Origin: Halobaculum sp. MBLA0147 | Lineage (GTDB): Archaea; Halobacteriota; Halobacteria; Halobacteriales; Haloferacaceae | DNA length: 64,000 bases | Assembly: GCF_041361345.1 (NCBI RefSeq) | Contig: NZ_JBGKAD010000001.1 | Location: 1,922,001-1,986,000 of the forward strand | Direction: 5' to 3' | Shown: positions 45,389-54,663 of the stretch, in pieces | Numbering within the stretch: the stretch's first letter is position 1 | Layout: each line of letters begins with the position of its first letter | Made by a program: the position numbers and the translations under genes | Notes under the pieces: model-generated | The model's database searches: none | What the model saw: only the letters and a program-made list of their open reading frames with translations | Told to the model about the DNA's origin: nothing

Positions 45389-46420
45389 TCAGACCAGTTC
45401 GTCGTAGCGCGCGCCGGTCTGTTTCAGCGTCGCCGTCGAGTAGAGCCGTTCGTGGTCGAACGGGAGGTAGTCGGCGGCGAGTTCGTCGATCTTCGCGTCG
45501 ACGGCGTCGGCCTCGCGCCCGTGGACCATCGTGAACAGGTTGTACTCCCAGTCGAGATCCGGGCGGCGCGGGCGGTTGTAACACAGCGTGACGTACGGCA
45601 GTTCCCCGACGCGTTCGCCCACCTCGTCGAGCCGGTCGTCGGGGACGTCCCAGACGACCATGCAGTTGTTCCGGAACCCCGTGACGACGTGGTTGACGAC
45701 ACAGCCGATGCGCTTGATGCAGTTGTCCGCGCGGAGTCGCTCGACGGCCGCGAGCACGTCGTCGACCGGCGCGTCGAGCGTGGCAGCCACGTCGCGGTAC
45801 GGTGTCCGCGTGAGCGGGAATCCGTCCTGGATCTCGACGAGCAGTTCCGCCTCCAACTCCGAGAGGTCCCCCGTCGCTGACTCGGAGATCCGCGTCGCGC
45901 TGGCGTCCGTCTCCGCGACGGACTCGCGGGCGAAGGCGTCGTCGTTGACGACCGGAAACTCCAGGTCGATGTAGTAGTCCGTCAGCATCGGGAGGTTCAA
46001 CACGGTACAGCCGGTCTCGGCCTCGATCTCGGCCAGGATCTCGTCGCGCCGTTCTCGCGAGGCGGCAGTGACGACGAACCACATGTTCCACTCGTGGTCG
46101 CGGCGGTAGTTGTGGTTCACCTGCCGGTAGTCGTTGATCGTCTCCGCGACCGCGTCGAAGCGGTCCTCGGGGGCGGCGACGGCCGCCAGCGTGGACGAGC
46201 CGATCACCGGCGGGTTGAGCACCGCGCCGAACCGCCGGAAGACGCCCGTCTCGCGGAGTCGTTCCACGCGGTCGAGCACGTCCGCCTCCGTCGTCCCGAG
46301 GGCGTCGGCGACGAGCCGGAACGGCTCCTCGGCCACCGGAAAGTCACTCTGGTAGTCGTCGATGAGGGCGGCGTCCGTCTCGTCGAGGCCCGCCCGCCAG
46401 TCGGCCTCCTGGGTACTCAT
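45389..46420 (-). CDS. ahbB: Siroheme decarboxylase, AhbA-AhbB-like fusion (Lrp/AsnC fold)
   Basis: Removes two acetate carboxyl groups from siroheme in the alternative heme pathway of archaea. The 343-residue protein contains two AsnC-type halves. Each has a helix-turn-helix-like start (DETDAALIDDYQSDFPVAEE; LEAELLVEIQDGFPLTRT) and a core with RRFGAVLN or RIGCVVNHVVTGFRNNCMVVW, then LPYVTLCYNRPR and WEYNLFTMVHGRE. The two halves match subunits AhbA and AhbB, here in one chain as in other haloarchaea. ATG start; longer upstream reading is antisense to the sppA gene. It is often mis-annotated as an Lrp/AsnC regulator. Confidence 0.87.
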   Translation of the reverse strand: MSTQEADWRAGLDETDAALIDDYQSDFPVAEEPFRLVADALGTTEADVLDRVERLRETGVFRRFGAVLNPPVIGSSTLAAVAAPEDRFDAVAETINDYRQVNHNYRRDHEWNMWFVVTAASRERRDEILAEIEAETGCTVLNLPMLTDYYIDLEFPVVNDDAFARESVAETDASATRISESATGDLSELEAELLVEIQDGFPLTRTPYRDVAATLDAPVDDVLAAVERLRADNCIKRIGCVVNHVVTGFRNNCMVVWDVPDDRLDEVGERVGELPYVTLCYNRPRRPDLDWEYNLFTMVHGREADAVDAKIDELAADYLPFDHERLYSTATLKQTGARYDELV

Positions 46421-46580
46421 TACCGACGACAGGCGAGCGAGACACCTACCGCTTTCGCCTCGTCCGACCCGCCGGGAGACGAGCGGAGTCTCCGTCGGCG
46501 GACACACCTCTCCCGCTAGCCTTCCACTGGCCGACGACGCCGACCCACTTTTGAGGCTGGGGTGCGAGTCACTGTGTACC

Positions 46581-47693
46581 GTGGGAACCAGAAACAGGAG
46601 CTGGCTCCGTCGTGCGCTGCGGTCGTACGCGGTGTACGTCGCCGTCGGGGTCGTCGTGGGTGTGATCGCGGCGCCGTTCCTCGCCGCCGGGTTGTCCGAC
46701 GGCTCGGCGCCGTCCCGTCCGGCGTCGGACGGCACCGTCGCGGTGATCACACTCGCGGGGACCATCGACGGCGAGACGGCCGAACGGGTGACGACGGCGC
46801 TGGAACGGGCACGAGACGACGACTCCGTCGAGGCGGTGGTGTTGGTGGTCAACAGCGGCGGCGGCTCCGCGGCGGCCAGCGAGCGACTCTACTTCGGTGT
46901 GCGCCGCACCGCCGCGGAGATGCCGGTGATCGCGAGTGTCGACGCCGCGGCGGCCTCCGGCGCGTACTACGCCGCCGCGCCCGCCGACCGCATCGTGGTC
47001 AAGCCGGCCTCGACGGTCGGGAGCATCGGCGTCCTCGCACAACTGCCCCAGCAGGTCGAGCCGAACGACATCGTCGGGGCCAGCGGCCCGAACAAACTCT
47101 CCGGCAGCGACACCCGCGAGTTCCTCTACGTGTTGGAGTCGCTCCAGCGCGCGTTCCTCAGTGCGGTGTTCAGCCACCGGAGCGACGAGATCCAGTTGAG
47201 CCGCGCACAGGTCGAACAGGCGCGGGTGTACTCCGGCGGGCAAGCGGTCGAGAACGGGCTGGCCGACGAGATCGGCGACCGCACGACTGCGGTGCGCCGA
47301 GCGGCCGCCGCGGCGGAGTTGGACCGCTACCGCGTCCGGCAACTCCGTCCGGGCAACGGGACGACGCGGTTCCTCTCGCGGGCGGCGTACCTCGCCAGCA
47401 CGAGCGACGACCGGCACGTCGTCGACGACGACTACCTGCTGGGCAACGACACCGGCGGCCCGACGTTCCTGATGGTCTCCGGACTGTACCTCGACGGGAC
47501 GGACCGTACCGTCTCGGCGCGTGCAGCACGGCAGTCCGCGACCGGTGACGACGCCGGGGCGACGCGCGGGAACACCACCGCGAGTCCGGCGGGCGGCGCG
47601 ACGCCGACGAACGAGTCGACCGCACCGGGCACCCCGCCCTCGCCGACCACACCGACACCGGCCGCCGCTCTCGCGGGGGGTGAGTGGTCGTGA
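46581..47693 (+). CDS. sppA: SppA-type signal peptide peptidase (S49)
   Basis: A 370-residue membrane-anchored serine peptidase that degrades cleaved signal peptides. One N-terminal membrane helix (YAVYVAVGVVVGVIAAPFLA) precedes the S49 domain: VVLVVNSGGGSAAASERLYF, the Ser motif in SVDAAAASGAYYAAA, and a catalytic Lys candidate in the KPASTVGSIGVL region. A Thr/Pro-rich tail ends the protein. GTG start with a TATA-like CACTTTTGAGG about 28 bases upstream. The stop codon overlaps the next gene by 4 bases (GTGA), so the pair is translationally coupled. Confidence 0.88.
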   Translation: MGTRNRSWLRRALRSYAVYVAVGVVVGVIAAPFLAAGLSDGSAPSRPASDGTVAVITLAGTIDGETAERVTTALERARDDDSVEAVVLVVNSGGGSAAASERLYFGVRRTAAEMPVIASVDAAAASGAYYAAAPADRIVVKPASTVGSIGVLAQLPQQVEPNDIVGASGPNKLSGSDTREFLYVLESLQRAFLSAVFSHRSDEIQLSRAQVEQARVYSGGQAVENGLADEIGDRTTAVRRAAAAAELDRYRVRQLRPGNGTTRFLSRAAYLASTSDDRHVVDDDYLLGNDTGGPTFLMVSGLYLDGTDRTVSARAARQSATGDDAGATRGNTTASPAGGATPTNESTAPGTPPSPTTPTPAAALAGGEWS

Positions 47694-48715
47694 GCGACGC
47701 ACGCGGATCGCTCCGAGTGTACGCGCCACGGCTGGCCCTCGCACTCGTGGTCGCGGTCGGTGTCGCCGTCGGGTTGGGTGCGGTGCCGGCGCTGTTGGCC
47801 GAGCCGGCCGAACCGCCGACGCCGACGGGGACGACGGAGTTGAACGTCAGCGAGTACGACACCGACGAGGTGGTCGTGACGGCGGTGCCGGCTCGCGGTG
47901 GCCTCCGACTCGACACGGACGGGAGCGGCACCGTGGTGATCGACGACAGCCACGCGAACGCGCTGGAACCCGAACGGCTCCAGCCGATGCGAGAGGCGCT
48001 GGTCCGAGCCGGCTACGACGTGGAGGTGTACGACGGCACGGAGGGTGACCTCGCGACGGCGCTGGACGACGCCGTCGGCTACGTCGTCGTCGATCCGGGG
48101 ACGGAGTTCGACGAGGAGGAGGTCGCGGCGGTAGAGTCGTTCACCGCCGACGGCGGCCGCCTCCTCCTGTTCGCGGAGCCGACGACCGTCTCCGTCCAGG
48201 CCAACTTCCGGTCGACGAGTATCGTCCGCGAACGGAGCGAAGTGAGCCGGCTGACGGCCGCCTACGGACTGTCCGTCCGGACGAGCTACGTGTACAACGT
48301 CGACCGCAACGACGGGAACTTCAAGAACCCACGGGCCTCGCCCGCCGGCCCGGCGAGCGACGTCGAGGGGCCGGTGTCGCTGTACACCGCCGCGCGCGTG
48401 GTTGCACTCGACGGCGGCCAGCCGGTGTTGCGCGCCGCCCCCGGCTCGCGGAGTTCGGGGCGCGACGTGACGGGTCAGCTCCCGTTGGCGATGCGCACCG
48501 GCAACGTGATCGCCGTCGGCGACGCGACGGTGTTGGACACCGCTCGCTACAACGTCGGCGCCAACGAGGCGTTCCTCGCGTACCTCTTCGAGTTCCTCGT
48601 GAGCGGCGAGCGGGCGACGCAGACACCGACGCCGTCGCCGACACCGACCGCGACGCCGTCGCCGAGCGGGACACCGACACCGAACGGCACCGCGACGGCG
48701 ACGGGCGATGGGTGA
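47690..48715 (+). CDS. DUF4350 membrane protein coupled to SppA
   Basis: A 341-residue protein. An N-terminal helix (LALALVVAVGVAVGLGAVPA) anchors it. A Rossmann-like DUF4350 domain follows: VVIDDSHANALEPERLQPM, EALVRAGYDVEVYDG, GYVVVDPGTEFDEEEVAAVE, SFTADGGRLLLFAEP. The end is a Thr/Pro repeat tail (TPTPSPTPTATPSPS). DUF4350 resembles glutamine-amidotransferase-like domains without a catalytic Cys. It shares the GTGA junction with the sppA gene, which suggests a joint role at the membrane. Confidence 0.85.
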   Translation: MSDARGSLRVYAPRLALALVVAVGVAVGLGAVPALLAEPAEPPTPTGTTELNVSEYDTDEVVVTAVPARGGLRLDTDGSGTVVIDDSHANALEPERLQPMREALVRAGYDVEVYDGTEGDLATALDDAVGYVVVDPGTEFDEEEVAAVESFTADGGRLLLFAEPTTVSVQANFRSTSIVRERSEVSRLTAAYGLSVRTSYVYNVDRNDGNFKNPRASPAGPASDVEGPVSLYTAARVVALDGGQPVLRAAPGSRSSGRDVTGQLPLAMRTGNVIAVGDATVLDTARYNVGANEAFLAYLFEFLVSGERATQTPTPSPTPTATPSPSGTPTPNGTATATGDG

Positions 48716-48883
48716 TCGCGGGGGACGGCTCGTCGTGCGTGACTCGTCGCGCGTCACGACCTCGTCACTCGCCACGAGCCGCCGCACAGTTCCGGTCACC
48801 CACCGGCTGCGACCCGCCGCTCGTCGTTCCCGGCGAGCCGGAGCGACCGGGCGGTTTTTCGGGTGTCACGCCCAACTGCGTGT

Positions 48884-49978
48884 ATGGCGAAGGCGACAGA
48901 GACGAGCGACGAGGGGTTCGGCGACTGGCCGCTGCAGCGACTGATGACGGAGGTGTGTGGCTCCGGGCCGAAGTCCGCCGACGACATGGACCGCGCGCAG
49001 GCGACGGAGGCGATCCGGCGAATCTTCGCCGGCGAGCCCGACCACACGACGCTGGGTGCGTTCTGGCTCGCGAACCGTTGGAAGCGGAACGACCCCGAGG
49101 AGTTGGCGGCGTACACCGACGAGATGTGCAGTCGGGTGGAGTCGGTCGCGCCCGACGCCGACCCGGTCGACTGTGGCGCCAACTACGACGGGAAGGGTGA
49201 CACGGCGATCCTCGGCGCGGCGGCCGGGATCGTCGCCGCCGGTGCCGGGACGCCGGTGGTCGCCCACTCCGGCGACCGCGTGCCGACACAGAAGCAGGAC
49301 AGCTACAAACACGTCCTCGACGAACTCGGCGTCCGGACGGAGTTGGAGCCGAGCGAGTCCGCCGACATGGTCGACGACACCGGCTTCGGCTTCTACTACC
49401 AGCCGGCGTTCAACCCCGCGGTCCACGAGCTGTGGGAGCGCCGCGACACGATGGGTGTCCGGACGTTCGTCAACACGATCGAGACGCTGGCGAACCCCGC
49501 CGACGCGAGCGTCCACCTCGGCTCCTTCTACCACCTGGCGTTCGCGAAGAAGATCGTCGAGACGTTCGAGACGAGCCAGTACCACGACCTCGACCGCGTC
49601 ATCATGTTCCAGGGGATGGAGGGGTACGACGACATCCGCCCGGGGTACACGAAGGTCGCCGAGTGGGAGTCGGCCGGCGCGACGAGCGACGAGTCGACGT
49701 TCGACGACTACGAGATCGAGACGCCGGAGTACGGGATGGACTTCGAGGAGGGGGACCTGGAGGTCGACGACGTGGCCGCCGACTCCGCGGCGATCACCGA
49801 GGCGGTCGTCACCGGCGAGCGCGAGGACCACTTCGCGGACGCCGTCGCGCTCAACGCCGCCTTCCGGATCTACGCCCGCGGGGACGCCGGCTCGCTCGAC
49901 ACCGGGTTGGAGCGCGCTCGCGCCGCCATCGCAGACGGCGACGCCGCGGCCGTGCTCGAGGACCTGCGCGCGTTCTGA
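48884..49978 (+). CDS. TrpD2-like anthranilate phosphoribosyltransferase paralogue
   Basis: A 364-residue glycosyltransferase family 3 protein. The N-terminal helical domain ends in FAGEPDHTTLGAFWLANRWK. The phosphoribosyl-binding part has DCGANYDGKGDTAILGAAAG in place of the TrpD GTGGD motif, then VVAHSGDRVPTQKQDSYKHV. TrpD2-type enzymes share the fold but bind nucleic acids or unknown substrates, and anthranilate activity is not assured. It is not in a trp operon. A T-rich promoter (GCGGTTTTTCGG) is about 30 bases upstream of the ATG. Confidence 0.82.
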   Translation: MAKATETSDEGFGDWPLQRLMTEVCGSGPKSADDMDRAQATEAIRRIFAGEPDHTTLGAFWLANRWKRNDPEELAAYTDEMCSRVESVAPDADPVDCGANYDGKGDTAILGAAAGIVAAGAGTPVVAHSGDRVPTQKQDSYKHVLDELGVRTELEPSESADMVDDTGFGFYYQPAFNPAVHELWERRDTMGVRTFVNTIETLANPADASVHLGSFYHLAFAKKIVETFETSQYHDLDRVIMFQGMEGYDDIRPGYTKVAEWESAGATSDESTFDDYEIETPEYGMDFEEGDLEVDDVAADSAAITEAVVTGEREDHFADAVALNAAFRIYARGDAGSLDTGLERARAAIADGDAAAVLEDLRAF

Positions 49979-50099
49979 GTCGAGTGGGGTCGTCCTCGAA
50001 CTTGTCGGCGATCCGGCCCGATACAATCTCACACCGTAGAGAAACACCAGCTCGGATACGTCCACAAAGTACTTGCGTCGAGTCGTCGTCGCGCGAGGT

Positions 50100-51536
50100 G
50101 TGAACCCGGCAGTCGTCGCCGTGACGACGGCACTACTGTTGTCGAGTGGTCTCCTCGGCGGCGCCGTCGTCCCGGCCACCGCCGAGACGGGAGAGACGCC
50201 GACACCGACCGCCGAGGGGAACGTGTCGGTGGACGTGTACCGAGCCGACGGGGCGGCGTTCTCGTCGCTGAACGAGAGCGAGCGAGTCGCGCGTGAGATT
50301 CGGGCCGACGCGGTACGAGTCGACGACTCCGTTCCGACCGACAACACGCTGCTCGTCCGGGTCGAGTCGGCGGCGACGGTGCGCGCGGTCACCACCGCCG
50401 ACGGACGGACGCCGACGGATCGCTTCTTCGAGGCACGCAACCGCACGGCGTTCGAGTTCGCCGTCGACAAAGTCCTCGCTCCGGAGATCATGGTAAGTGA
50501 ACTCGGACTGAACGAGTCGAACACACAGGTCGCCGTCGACGAGCGAAACGACACGGTGTACGTCGCGGTCAACCTGTCCAACGCCGCTCGCGTGGCAACA
50601 CACGACGGGGAGGTGCTGAGTGGACTCTGGGGGGACTATGACCTCGTCGTCGACCCGCCCACGACGAACGGTGGAGCAGCCACGAAACGACTCGAGTTCG
50701 GTCTCTCAGTGCCCGACGTTCGGTTGTCCGCGGACAATCGGACACTGAACGACCCGCCCTACACCCACCTGGATCCGCTCCCACGGCGACTCTCGGTGTC
50801 CGTCGACACCTACCTCCTGCCCGGAACCCCAGCCGTCCTCGCGACTGTCGGTCCGAACGGAACCGTCTACGATCGGCGGCGCGTCACCACTCGTCGCGGC
50901 GGCGACCAGGTCTCGGTCGCCGAGGCGACGCTCGCGGTCCCGACGAACCGCACCGACCGCGTCACGCTGCGCATCTCACACGAGGGACTCACACTCCGGA
51001 CCCACACGATCCTCGACGACCGGCCCCCGTTCGTCCGGAACCTGACCGCTCGGATCACCCCGGTCGACGGAGAATCGCGGCTCGTCGTCTCCGCACGCGT
51101 CCGTGCACCGGAGCAGGCGCTGTTCGTCCTCCGGAACGAGAGCGGTACCGTGGCGACGGCCGTCGTCCCGGCCGGCGAGGCGGTCGACCGGCGACTCGTC
51201 GCGAACGCCAGCCTCGCGGCCGTCGGCGAGCCCGTCGACGTTGGACTCGTGTTCGACGCGGACGGCGACGGTCGTGTGGACGACGACGAGGGACGGTTCC
51301 CTACGGGCGACATCCGACACACCCCGCTCGTCGCCGCGGCGACGCCGACGCCGTCCCCGACACCGACCGAGACGGAGCGCTCCGCGACCCGTTCTGCGTC
51401 GCCGTCACCGACCGACGCGGCGACGAGCACCGACACGAGGACGCCCCAGCGGATCGCCGTCGAGACACCCGGCGTCGGCCTGCTCGCCGGACTGATTGCC
51501 ACGCTCCTCGCTGCCGGGCTCCTGTCGCGGCGGTGA
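50100..51536 (+). CDS. Secreted surface protein with PGF-CTERM-like tail
   Basis: A 478-residue exported protein. A hydrophobic signal segment (VVAVTTALLLSSGLLGGAVV) precedes beta-rich domains with many potential N-glycosylation sites (NVS, NES, NRT, NLS). A Thr/Ser/Pro-rich stalk (ATPTPSPTPTETERS) follows. The C-terminus reads ETPGVGLLAGLIATLLAAGL then LSRR, a PGF-CTERM-like archaeosortase signal with Val in place of Phe. An acidic DADGDGRVDDDEG segment may bind Ca2+. GTG start; CAAAGTACTTGCG about 30 bases upstream is a probable promoter. Confidence 0.8.
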   Translation: MNPAVVAVTTALLLSSGLLGGAVVPATAETGETPTPTAEGNVSVDVYRADGAAFSSLNESERVAREIRADAVRVDDSVPTDNTLLVRVESAATVRAVTTADGRTPTDRFFEARNRTAFEFAVDKVLAPEIMVSELGLNESNTQVAVDERNDTVYVAVNLSNAARVATHDGEVLSGLWGDYDLVVDPPTTNGGAATKRLEFGLSVPDVRLSADNRTLNDPPYTHLDPLPRRLSVSVDTYLLPGTPAVLATVGPNGTVYDRRRVTTRRGGDQVSVAEATLAVPTNRTDRVTLRISHEGLTLRTHTILDDRPPFVRNLTARITPVDGESRLVVSARVRAPEQALFVLRNESGTVATAVVPAGEAVDRRLVANASLAAVGEPVDVGLVFDADGDGRVDDDEGRFPTGDIRHTPLVAAATPTPSPTPTETERSATRSASPSPTDAATSTDTRTPQRIAVETPGVGLLAGLIATLLAAGLLSRR

Positions 51537-51620
51537 GTCGGGGTCGACTGCGGACGCGACGGTGATCACCCACTCTACTCGACGTGTCGCACGGCTCGTC
51601 TACAGGCGGGGCAGGCCGAG

Positions 51621-51705
51621 TGCCTCGGGGTCGTCCGAAAGTCAGAGGTGTTCGGGATCACGAGAACCGAGGAGTCTCGAACGACTTGCCCCCGAGGCGG
51701 TTCAC
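51621..51705. mobile_element. Small palindrome-bounded element (PATE-like, IS1341-end relic)
   Basis: Bounded by GCCTCGGGG (51622-51630) and CCCCGAGGC (51690-51698), inverted copies about 60 bases apart, followed by GGTTCAC. The interior carries further imperfect inversions (TCGTCCGAAAG and CGAACGAC). The right arm plus GCGGTTCAC is identical to the 39838-39855 tag. On the minus strand it lies just downstream of the AAA+ ATPase gene. Palindrome-associated haloarchaeal elements are thought to be mobilised by IS200/IS605-type transposases; no transposase is here. Confidence 0.55.
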
Positions 51706-51818
51706 GGTCTTCGCTCTGTCTGTCGAGTTCGACGACGGGTGTGTATCGGACCGTCGTCGGCCACTGCCGTGCCCGACCCTGCGACCGACTCGTGGACGGT
51801 GGAGAACCAGACCGAGCG

Positions 51819-54545
51819 TCACCGCTTCCCGGCACGGCCGTAGTCGAAGATGCGCCACTGGCCGCGTTCCGTCCGGAGTTCGTACTCCAGTGTCACCGAC
51901 TGGTCCGGGAATCGCTGATCGAAGCGGAGCACGACACGGCGGTCGGTGTCGACGATCCGTTCGAACGAGGAGAGCCCGCGGTGGCGATCCCGCAGCATCG
52001 CCGCGTCACGGTCGGAGAACCGATCAGCGTATCCCTCGGAGTGGAACCGGTCGTGAGCTCCTCGGCGGTCGCCGTCGAGCAGGTCGTCGAAGAACCCCAT
52101 CACGACGTTCTCCGGTGACGGCCGGTTCTCGCCGTCCTCGTCGTCTTGGTACCGTTTGGCCCACTCGTCCGTCTCGACCGTCTCTGTCACGGTCTGGACG
52201 CCCATGTTGTCGGCCTTCGAGCCGTTTCGCCGGTCGTTCCCCGTGGCTCGCTCGTCACCCGTCGCCCGATCATCACTCGTCGTGCCGTCCGACGGGATCG
52301 CACCGTTCTCGTCCGACTCGTCCTGGCCTGCCGACGGGTCTCCCCCGAGTTTCCGGGTGACCGACTCGCGTGTCGCCGCGTCGTCGACTGGCTCGTCGTC
52401 TCTCTCCTCCTCGGCCGGCGGCTCGGAGTCGCTGGTACTCCGGAGGTAGCGACGGTACTCGCCGAAGTCGGGCGGGTTGAGTAACTTCCCGATCTTGTTC
52501 AGTTCGCGTTCGGTGGCGCGGACGACGTGTTTCATCCGGACGACCCCATCGTCGTCCGCGGCGAGGACCGCGGCTGTCTGGGCGACGTTGCGGATGTTCC
52601 CGCCCGGCATGTCGAACTGCGACAACAGATCGTAGTCGATCCCCTCCGTCGGCGTGTCCTCGGGGAACATCACCCGCCAGATCCGTTGTCGTTCCCGTTC
52701 CTGCGGGCGCTCGAACTGGACCGTCTGATGGATGCGGCGCACGAAGGCGTCGTCCATGTGCGACTCGTTGTTCGTCGTGAGCAGCACCACGCCGTCGTAG
52801 CTCTCGATCCGCTGCAGGAGGTAGTTCACTTCGACGTTCGCGTAGCGGTCGGTGGCGTCACTCACACCCGCCCGCTGCCCGAAGACGGCGTCCGCCTCGT
52901 CGAACAACAGAATCGCGTTGGAGTCGCGTGCGGCGTCGAAGATGCGCTCGAGGTTCTCCTCCGTCTCGCCGATGTACTTGCTGACGACGCTGGAGAGGTC
53001 GATCTTGTACAGATCCATGCCGGCGTCGGCGGCGATCACCTCCGCCGAGAGCGTCTTTCCCGTTCCGGAGGGACCAGCGAACAGCGCGACGACACCCGTC
53101 CCACGCGAGAAGCGCTCTTCGAAGCCCCACTGTTCGTACACCGTGCCGCGATGGCGGACTCGCGCCGCGACTTCGCGCAGTTCCGCTTCGGTGTCACGGG
53201 TGAGGACGACCTCGTCCCAGTCGGCGTCTGGCTCGATCTTCTCCGCCAGATCCTCGAGTCCTTCCGCAGACTGTGCGGTACAGCCTTCGCGGATCGTCTC
53301 CAACGAGAGGGGTTCGTCTGGATCGTCGGCGAGCGCCCGTGCGGTGGTGACCGCGTCGTCGATCTGCCCCTGTGTGAGTTCGAACGTACTCGCCAGTGTC
53401 GTCGGGTCCACCTCGGCAGCGAGGTCGTCGCGGTACCCCTCCCAGATGTCGCGGCGAATCTCGAACGACGGGTCTGAGAACTCGACGAGGGTGTACGCGG
53501 TGTCGCGTCGCCCCGACGTGGGCGTCCACGACTCTTCGCCAGTGAGGTACACGTCGCGTTCCAGTGCCGCGAGTGTGTCGAGTACGTCCTCCACGGTCGG
53601 GCGCTCCTCGGGGTCCGGTACGTCCGCCGGCGTCGCGTCCCCCGGGTCTGACGTGGCTGCGGAGACGTTCCGAAGGTGAACGGGGCAGTCCTGTAACAAC
53701 GCCTCACGACGGAACCGCTCCAAGAGTCCCTCGTCGAGTAGTCGGTCGAGATCACCACGGAGGAGCTCACCGTCAACCAGGGCCTCCACTGCACGCCGCT
53801 TCTCCGAGCCTGCCGATCCGTGGAAGTAGTAGACGCGACTCTCGCTGTCCGGTGTCGTGCGGAGACGCTCCACCCGCTCGGTGGTCGACGCGTCGAGACG
53901 GAGCTCGTCGACGACCGTCTCCGCCGTCACGACCCGTGCCGTGTCGGCAAGTCCCCGATCGAACCCACCCGTTCCCTTCAGGTAGCTCCTGACTCTGTCC
54001 GAGGGTTCCACGACACGGTACCGGTCGCCACCCGGTTTGTCTGTGGTCGGGGTGACCTCCACCAGTCCGTGGCGACGGAGTGGCGAGTCGGTGTCCACCA
54101 AGCCGAAGGCCGTGAGGCTGTCCTGTTCGTCGACGCCGAACAACGACTCGACGAACTGGACGGTCGGGTTCGGGACCGCCCGCGCCTCGTGCGTGGTCGC
54201 GTACAACTCCCCGAACTCGTCGTCGACTTCGGGTGCGACGGCCAACAACAGAACGTCGAGGTGGTTCCGCGAGAGGTCGAACCGCTTCTGTAGGAGTTCG
54301 AGTCGGAGGGTCACGTCCTCGGTGGCTGCACGCTCCTCGGAGATCGTCTCGCGACGTGTACCGAGTCGGTCCCGGACGTCGTCGGGAACGGCCATCGAGA
54401 GTGCGGTGAGGTCGTCGACGGGCCCATCGGTGGTCTCGTCGAGGGTGTGTGACTCGGACCGCCCGTCGGTGACGTAGTGTTCGAGCGCGACGCGGAGGCG
54501 GTCGAGTTCGTCCAACAGGTGAGCGTGGCTCGACTCGTAGGACAT
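51819..54545 (-). CDS. AAA+ ATPase of the eCIS (Afp15/Pvc15) type
   Basis: A 908-residue protein. Residues about 1-200 are a helical/winged-helix region (RLELLQKRFDLSRNHLDVLL). A first AAA module has a degenerate P-loop (FHGSAGSEKRRA, residues 241-252). The second is intact: Walker A GPSGTGKT at 491-498, Walker B AILLFDEADAVFG, sensor LLTTNNESHMDD and arginine finger region FVRRIHQT. The last about 110 residues look like a SnoaL/NTF2-like domain (ENVVMGFFDDLLDGDRRGAH to YELRTERGQWRIFDYG), an unusual addition. A long acidic linker joins the two. Divergent from a DUF4157 gene, the usual partner of this ATPase in eCIS loci. It probably loads or remodels the effectors. Confidence 0.82.
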   Translation of the reverse strand: MSYESSHAHLLDELDRLRVALEHYVTDGRSESHTLDETTDGPVDDLTALSMAVPDDVRDRLGTRRETISEERAATEDVTLRLELLQKRFDLSRNHLDVLLLAVAPEVDDEFGELYATTHEARAVPNPTVQFVESLFGVDEQDSLTAFGLVDTDSPLRRHGLVEVTPTTDKPGGDRYRVVEPSDRVRSYLKGTGGFDRGLADTARVVTAETVVDELRLDASTTERVERLRTTPDSESRVYYFHGSAGSEKRRAVEALVDGELLRGDLDRLLDEGLLERFRREALLQDCPVHLRNVSAATSDPGDATPADVPDPEERPTVEDVLDTLAALERDVYLTGEESWTPTSGRRDTAYTLVEFSDPSFEIRRDIWEGYRDDLAAEVDPTTLASTFELTQGQIDDAVTTARALADDPDEPLSLETIREGCTAQSAEGLEDLAEKIEPDADWDEVVLTRDTEAELREVAARVRHRGTVYEQWGFEERFSRGTGVVALFAGPSGTGKTLSAEVIAADAGMDLYKIDLSSVVSKYIGETEENLERIFDAARDSNAILLFDEADAVFGQRAGVSDATDRYANVEVNYLLQRIESYDGVVLLTTNNESHMDDAFVRRIHQTVQFERPQERERQRIWRVMFPEDTPTEGIDYDLLSQFDMPGGNIRNVAQTAAVLAADDDGVVRMKHVVRATERELNKIGKLLNPPDFGEYRRYLRSTSDSEPPAEEERDDEPVDDAATRESVTRKLGGDPSAGQDESDENGAIPSDGTTSDDRATGDERATGNDRRNGSKADNMGVQTVTETVETDEWAKRYQDDEDGENRPSPENVVMGFFDDLLDGDRRGAHDRFHSEGYADRFSDRDAAMLRDRHRGLSSFERIVDTDRRVVLRFDQRFPDQSVTLEYELRTERGQWRIFDYGRAGKR

Positions 54546-54663
54546 CGGTGGGTCGTTGCACCCATATCGGCCTGGTTCTGTAGTAGTTCCGATCAACCAT
54601 ACCCAATATATGATGGGACAACAGTTATACGGAGCGAGAGAGGTGTGTCGAGCAACGGAGACG
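54546..54663. promoter_or_regulatory. Divergent promoter region of the DUF4157/AAA+ locus
   Basis: AT-rich spacer with two TATA-like elements, AATATATGA (54605-54613) and GTTATACGG (54627-54635). The second is about 28 bases before the chosen ATG at 54664. A minus-strand GATATGGG lies about 22 bases before the ATPase ATG. Confidence 0.55.

Noticed and set aside
45389-46420. Plain Lrp/AsnC transcription regulator
   Set aside because: The two halves match the siroheme decarboxylase pattern (NHVVTGFRNN, LPYVTLCYNRPR, WEYNLFTMVHG), so an enzyme call is better supported.
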